This document shows, piece by piece, positions 33,165-36,054 of a stretch of 36,054 bases of DNA. Below the pieces are notes generated by a model, which had not been told where the DNA came from, did no database searches, and saw only the letters and a program-made list of their open reading frames with translations. The position numbers were made by a program, and so were the translations under genes. Numbering within the stretch: the first letter of the stretch is position 1; each line of letters starts with the position of its first letter. The stretch is from a virus: IMG/VR virus record IMGVR_UViG_3300025853_000283, positions 1 through 36,054 of that record. One strand, given 5' to 3'.

Positions 33165-36054
33165 ATGAGACAAAACTATCTACGTGCTGCGGCTGGTTAT
33201 CGTATTAATCAGCCAACAGCTGATGGTGATGAACACATTGCAAACACAGAATTACTGCTTAAAGGCGAGGGTAGCAACGGTCAAACCAACAACACGTTTG
33301 TAGACAGCAGCGCCAGCAGCCACACAATTACTCGCAACGGAGACACCACTCAAGGCAGCTTCAGTCCCTTTTCACCCAAGGGATGGAGTATGTATGTGGA
33401 CGGAAATTCCACCACTCATGGTATTTTGGGGCCAAATGTTACTGATACGTTAGGCGACGGTAAAGGTAATTGGACTATTGAGCTTTGGCATTATCTTGAC
33501 GAAAACACTGTAAATAATGGCACTGCTCACAACGGAATCCGACTTGTAAATAATTGGTATTTTTACAACAACATTGACGGATGTTTTGAAATAATTTTAA
33601 ACTCAAACAGGCAATATGCTTGCGGTGTTCAACGTGAAACTGGATACGGTCCACATAACGCCAATTCTTTTAACACGGGAATTGGCATTACGGGAACCTC
33701 TACTGCAGTACTGAACACCTGGAACCATGTTGCAATGGTTAAGCAGGGCGACGTTTTGAGGTTGTATGTTAATGGCGTACAAGAAGGAACCGTAGATGTT
33801 ACGCTTTTAACAACCTGGGGTTTTATGACCCAATCACGCGCTAATAATATTGCAGTTGGGAGGTGGTTTAATTATGGAAGCAATTCGCCTGTAAACTCTC
33901 GATACGGTCGTGGTTATTTTTCTAATTTGCGGATAACGCAAAATGCCGTTTACCCAGACGGCACCACTTTTACTCCAGACACTGAACCACTTACGGCAAT
34001 AACAGACTGCACACTGCTTACACTGCAGGACAATCGTTATGTAGACAATAGCTCTCTAAATTCAACTATTACTGCCTACGACGACGCTGCCATCAAACCC
34101 ACAAGTCCATTCAGTGGTAATCGGGAGTACCCAAAGGCGAGTTACTTTAGTGGGAAGTTTGACGGAAGTAATGATTACCTCAATTGCGGTTCAAATTCTG
34201 ACTTTGCATTTGGTACTGGTGAGTTTACTGTTGAAGCTTGGGTATACAGCAATGGAACGCAAGCAACTGCTGCTGCTATTTTTTCAATAGGTAGCGCTGG
34301 AGGTGATACCGGAAGTTGGCAGTTAGATGCCTCCATGGGCTCTTACCCTTCCAAGTGGGGATTCGGTACCGCATACCATGCCAACTATGTGACTAGTTCT
34401 AGTAACATAGTTCACAACCAATGGACTCATCTGGCTGTAAGTCGTGACTCAAGTAATGTAGTCAGGTTGTTTGTTAACGGTGTTTTAGATGACTCGCAAA
34501 CTATATCAACCAATTTATCTACAACAGGCCCTTTTAAGATAGGTGTTAACCGTGGTACTAATGCTTATTTTGATGGTTATATCTCTAACGCACGTGTAGT
34601 TAAAGGAACCTGTCTTTATACTACCACTTTCACACCACCCACTGCACCGCTCACACCCGTTGCTAACACCAAGCTGCTAACCCTGCAGGATAACTACCTT
34701 GTTGACCACAGCCCAAGCGGACACAGCATCACCAACAACGGTGGTGTAACGCTTGAACCGGAGTCACCGTTTGATAATTCAACATATCCGTTAAGTGGGA
34801 CGTTTTATAGCGGTTATTTTAACGGTACTAGTGATAATCTGACTATTTCTGATAGTGCTGATTTTGATTTTGGTAGTGGTGATTTTACTGTTGAAGGTTG
34901 GGTGAAACCACTGAGTAATAATGACACCATGTATTTTGGTCAATGGGTTGGACTGGCATGGTTCTTTGGTGTATCAAACGGTACCCTTCAGTTTTCTTCT
35001 TATAGTGGTGGAAATTATTACGTTGAAAATTCTGGAGTATCTGCCTCCACTTATTACAACAAGTGGACACACATTGCTGCAACAAGAGAAGGGAACACTC
35101 TAAGAATCTTTGTAAACGGTGAAAAGAAGGGTGGTGATCACACAATATCCCATACTTTCAACAATAGTAGCGGTAACTTTGAAATTGGCGCGAACAGTGA
35201 AACATCACCAACGCAATACTACAACGGATACATCAGTAACGTTCGTATTGTAAAAGGGACCGCTCTTTACACCACCGACTTCACCGTACCTTCTGAACCA
35301 CTCACTGCCGTCAGCGGTACAAAACTGCTCACCCTGCAAGACGCAACAATTCAAGACAACAGCGCTTCTAGCCACTCTATTACTAACAACGGAGCAACTG
35401 TCACCGAGATTGCACCATTTGGAACCGCGTTGATTGATCGTGCGGGGAGTGTTTATGCTTCTGGTTCTTATGATTATTTAAGAGCAAATACAGGATATCA
35501 TTCTGATTTTGCGTTTGGAACTGGTGATTTTACTGTTGAGGGTTGGGTATACCCACTTTCTGCTAATGACAATTTCTTTGACACTAGGACAACTCTTACT
35601 AACGCTGGTTTTGGGTTTGGAATTGGCAATGGTACTAGCACTAAACCTGGTGTATGGGATGGAGCTGGTATCAATTGGGAGCTTCAATCTACAGGTGCTT
35701 ACGTTAGGCGAAATGAGTGGACTTATATAGCTTTTGTCCGCAAAAGTCAAGTTTTAAAAGTATATATTAATGGCATTGAATCTGGTAGCGCTACATCAAC
35801 TCGTGATCTTACTGCTGGCGGTAGTAATATTATGACTAGCATTAATGCTGTTGTTGACCCTAACTATACTGGCGACACATTTAATGGCTATCTTTCTGAC
35901 CTTCGTGTCATCAAGGGAACCGCGCTCTACACCTCCAACTTCACACCACCTACCGCTCCACTGCAACCAATTACCAATACTAAGTTACTGCTAAATGGTA
36001 ACAACGGTGGTGTTGAAGATTCGTTGGGTAAACAAAACCTTTCAACTGGTGGCG
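33165..36054 (+). CDS. LamG (concanavalin A-like lectin) repeat protein, 3' end outside window
   Basis: At least 963 codons from ATG 33165, still open at the window end. The first residues are MRQNYLRAAAGYRINQP. Then come four complete LamG-type modules and the start of a fifth, each opening with an (L/K)LLTLQDN-like strand and a VD(N/H)S motif, followed by FGTGEFTVEAWVY (or DFTVEGWV), a W(T/N)H(L/V)A strand, LFVNGV, and closing with YISNARVVKGTCLYTTTFTP. LamG folds bind glycans or proteins and are common in cyanophage adhesins. No signal peptide or membrane helix is seen in the visible part. It is probably a virion-attached host-recognition protein, but a non-virion role cannot be excluded. 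It is not a T7 gene. Confidence 0.85.
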   Translation, partial: MRQNYLRAAAGYRINQPTADGDEHIANTELLLKGEGSNGQTNNTFVDSSASSHTITRNGDTTQGSFSPFSPKGWSMYVDGNSTTHGILGPNVTDTLGDGKGNWTIELWHYLDENTVNNGTAHNGIRLVNNWYFYNNIDGCFEIILNSNRQYACGVQRETGYGPHNANSFNTGIGITGTSTAVLNTWNHVAMVKQGDVLRLYVNGVQEGTVDVTLLTTWGFMTQSRANNIAVGRWFNYGSNSPVNSRYGRGYFSNLRITQNAVYPDGTTFTPDTEPLTAITDCTLLTLQDNRYVDNSSLNSTITAYDDAAIKPTSPFSGNREYPKASYFSGKFDGSNDYLNCGSNSDFAFGTGEFTVEAWVYSNGTQATAAAIFSIGSAGGDTGSWQLDASMGSYPSKWGFGTAYHANYVTSSSNIVHNQWTHLAVSRDSSNVVRLFVNGVLDDSQTISTNLSTTGPFKIGVNRGTNAYFDGYISNARVVKGTCLYTTTFTPPTAPLTPVANTKLLTLQDNYLVDHSPSGHSITNNGGVTLEPESPFDNSTYPLSGTFYSGYFNGTSDNLTISDSADFDFGSGDFTVEGWVKPLSNNDTMYFGQWVGLAWFFGVSNGTLQFSSYSGGNYYVENSGVSASTYYNKWTHIAATREGNTLRIFVNGEKKGGDHTISHTFNNSSGNFEIGANSETSPTQYYNGYISNVRIVKGTALYTTDFTVPSEPLTAVSGTKLLTLQDATIQDNSASSHSITNNGATVTEIAPFGTALIDRAGSVYASGSYDYLRANTGYHSDFAFGTGDFTVEGWVYPLSANDNFFDTRTTLTNAGFGFGIGNGTSTKPGVWDGAGINWELQSTGAYVRRNEWTYIAFVRKSQVLKVYINGIESGSATSTRDLTAGGSNIMTSINAVVDPNYTGDTFNGYLSDLRVIKGTALYTSNFTPPTAPLQPITNTKLLLNGNNGGVEDSLGKQNLSTGG
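33249..36054 (+). repeat. Tandem LamG-module coding repeats (period about 650-760 bases)
   Basis: Module starts lie at about 33249, 34011, 34671, 35322 and 35982, judged from the repeated LLTLQD-type strand. Spacings are 762, 660, 651 and 660 bases. The modules differ throughout at DNA level, so they are old duplications and not recent slippage. The first is the longest and most diverged; the fifth is cut off. Confidence 0.8.

Overview
The window is a contiguous piece of a T7-like (Autographiviridae) podovirus that infects marine picocyanobacteria, most likely Synechococcus or Prochlorococcus. The assignment rests on a T7-type gene order all on the + strand (RNA polymerase, ssDNA-binding protein, endonuclease, primase-helicase, DNA polymerase, 5'-3' exonuclease, portal, scaffold, capsid, tail tubes, internal core proteins, tail fibre), combined with cyanophage cargo: a high-light-inducible protein, photosystem II D1 (psbA), a class I ribonucleotide reductase and a MazG-like pyrophosphohydrolase. 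The content matches the marine cyanopodovirus group that carries hli and psbA between scaffold and capsid. Placement within the group is inference.

Layout. 1-989: 3' part of the single-subunit RNA polymerase. 989-6197: replication and recombination block (genes 2.5, 3, 4, 5 and 6 equivalents). Gene 5 is split into an exonuclease frame and a polymerase frame. Two tiny genes (40 and 43 codons) sit at its edges. 6181-9121: nucleotide-supply block with long overlaps (NblA-like small protein, DUF3310 protein, MazG-like protein, NrdA-type alpha, NrdB-type beta, a small unknown). 9123-11820: gp7.3-like protein, portal and scaffold. 11820-14084: inserted cargo block of hli, GH19-type endolysin, RlpA-like protein and psbA. 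14085-14254: the only sizeable non-coding region, a structured capsid leader with two overlapping, mutually exclusive hairpins, one of them terminator-like. 14255-15430: capsid, followed by a strong intrinsic terminator. 15504-26735: tail tube A and B and the three internal core proteins. 26761-36054: adhesion block of a 1,853-residue tail fibre, a 278-residue fibre-like protein and a large LamG-repeat protein cut by the window end.

How it works together. The phage polymerase transcribes the downstream genes. Genes 2.5-6 degrade and recycle host DNA and replicate the genome. MazG-like and NrdA/NrdB support dNTP supply. D1 and Hli would keep light harvesting and photosystem II running while the host collapses. 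An NblA-like protein, if confirmed, would dismantle phycobilisomes. Lysis is served by the GH19 enzyme and perhaps the RlpA-like protein. Peptidoglycan is also breached at entry, by a lambda-R-like muramidase domain that sits at the C-terminus of the gp15-like core protein and not at the N-terminus of gp16 as in T7.

Most genes abut or overlap (TGATG, ATGA, GTGA, TAATG junctions) and few have a visible Shine-Dalgarno sequence, so translation is probably coupled. No tRNA, CRISPR array, insertion sequence, integrase or attachment site was recognised. All functional names come from reading motifs and gene order by eye. No database search was run.
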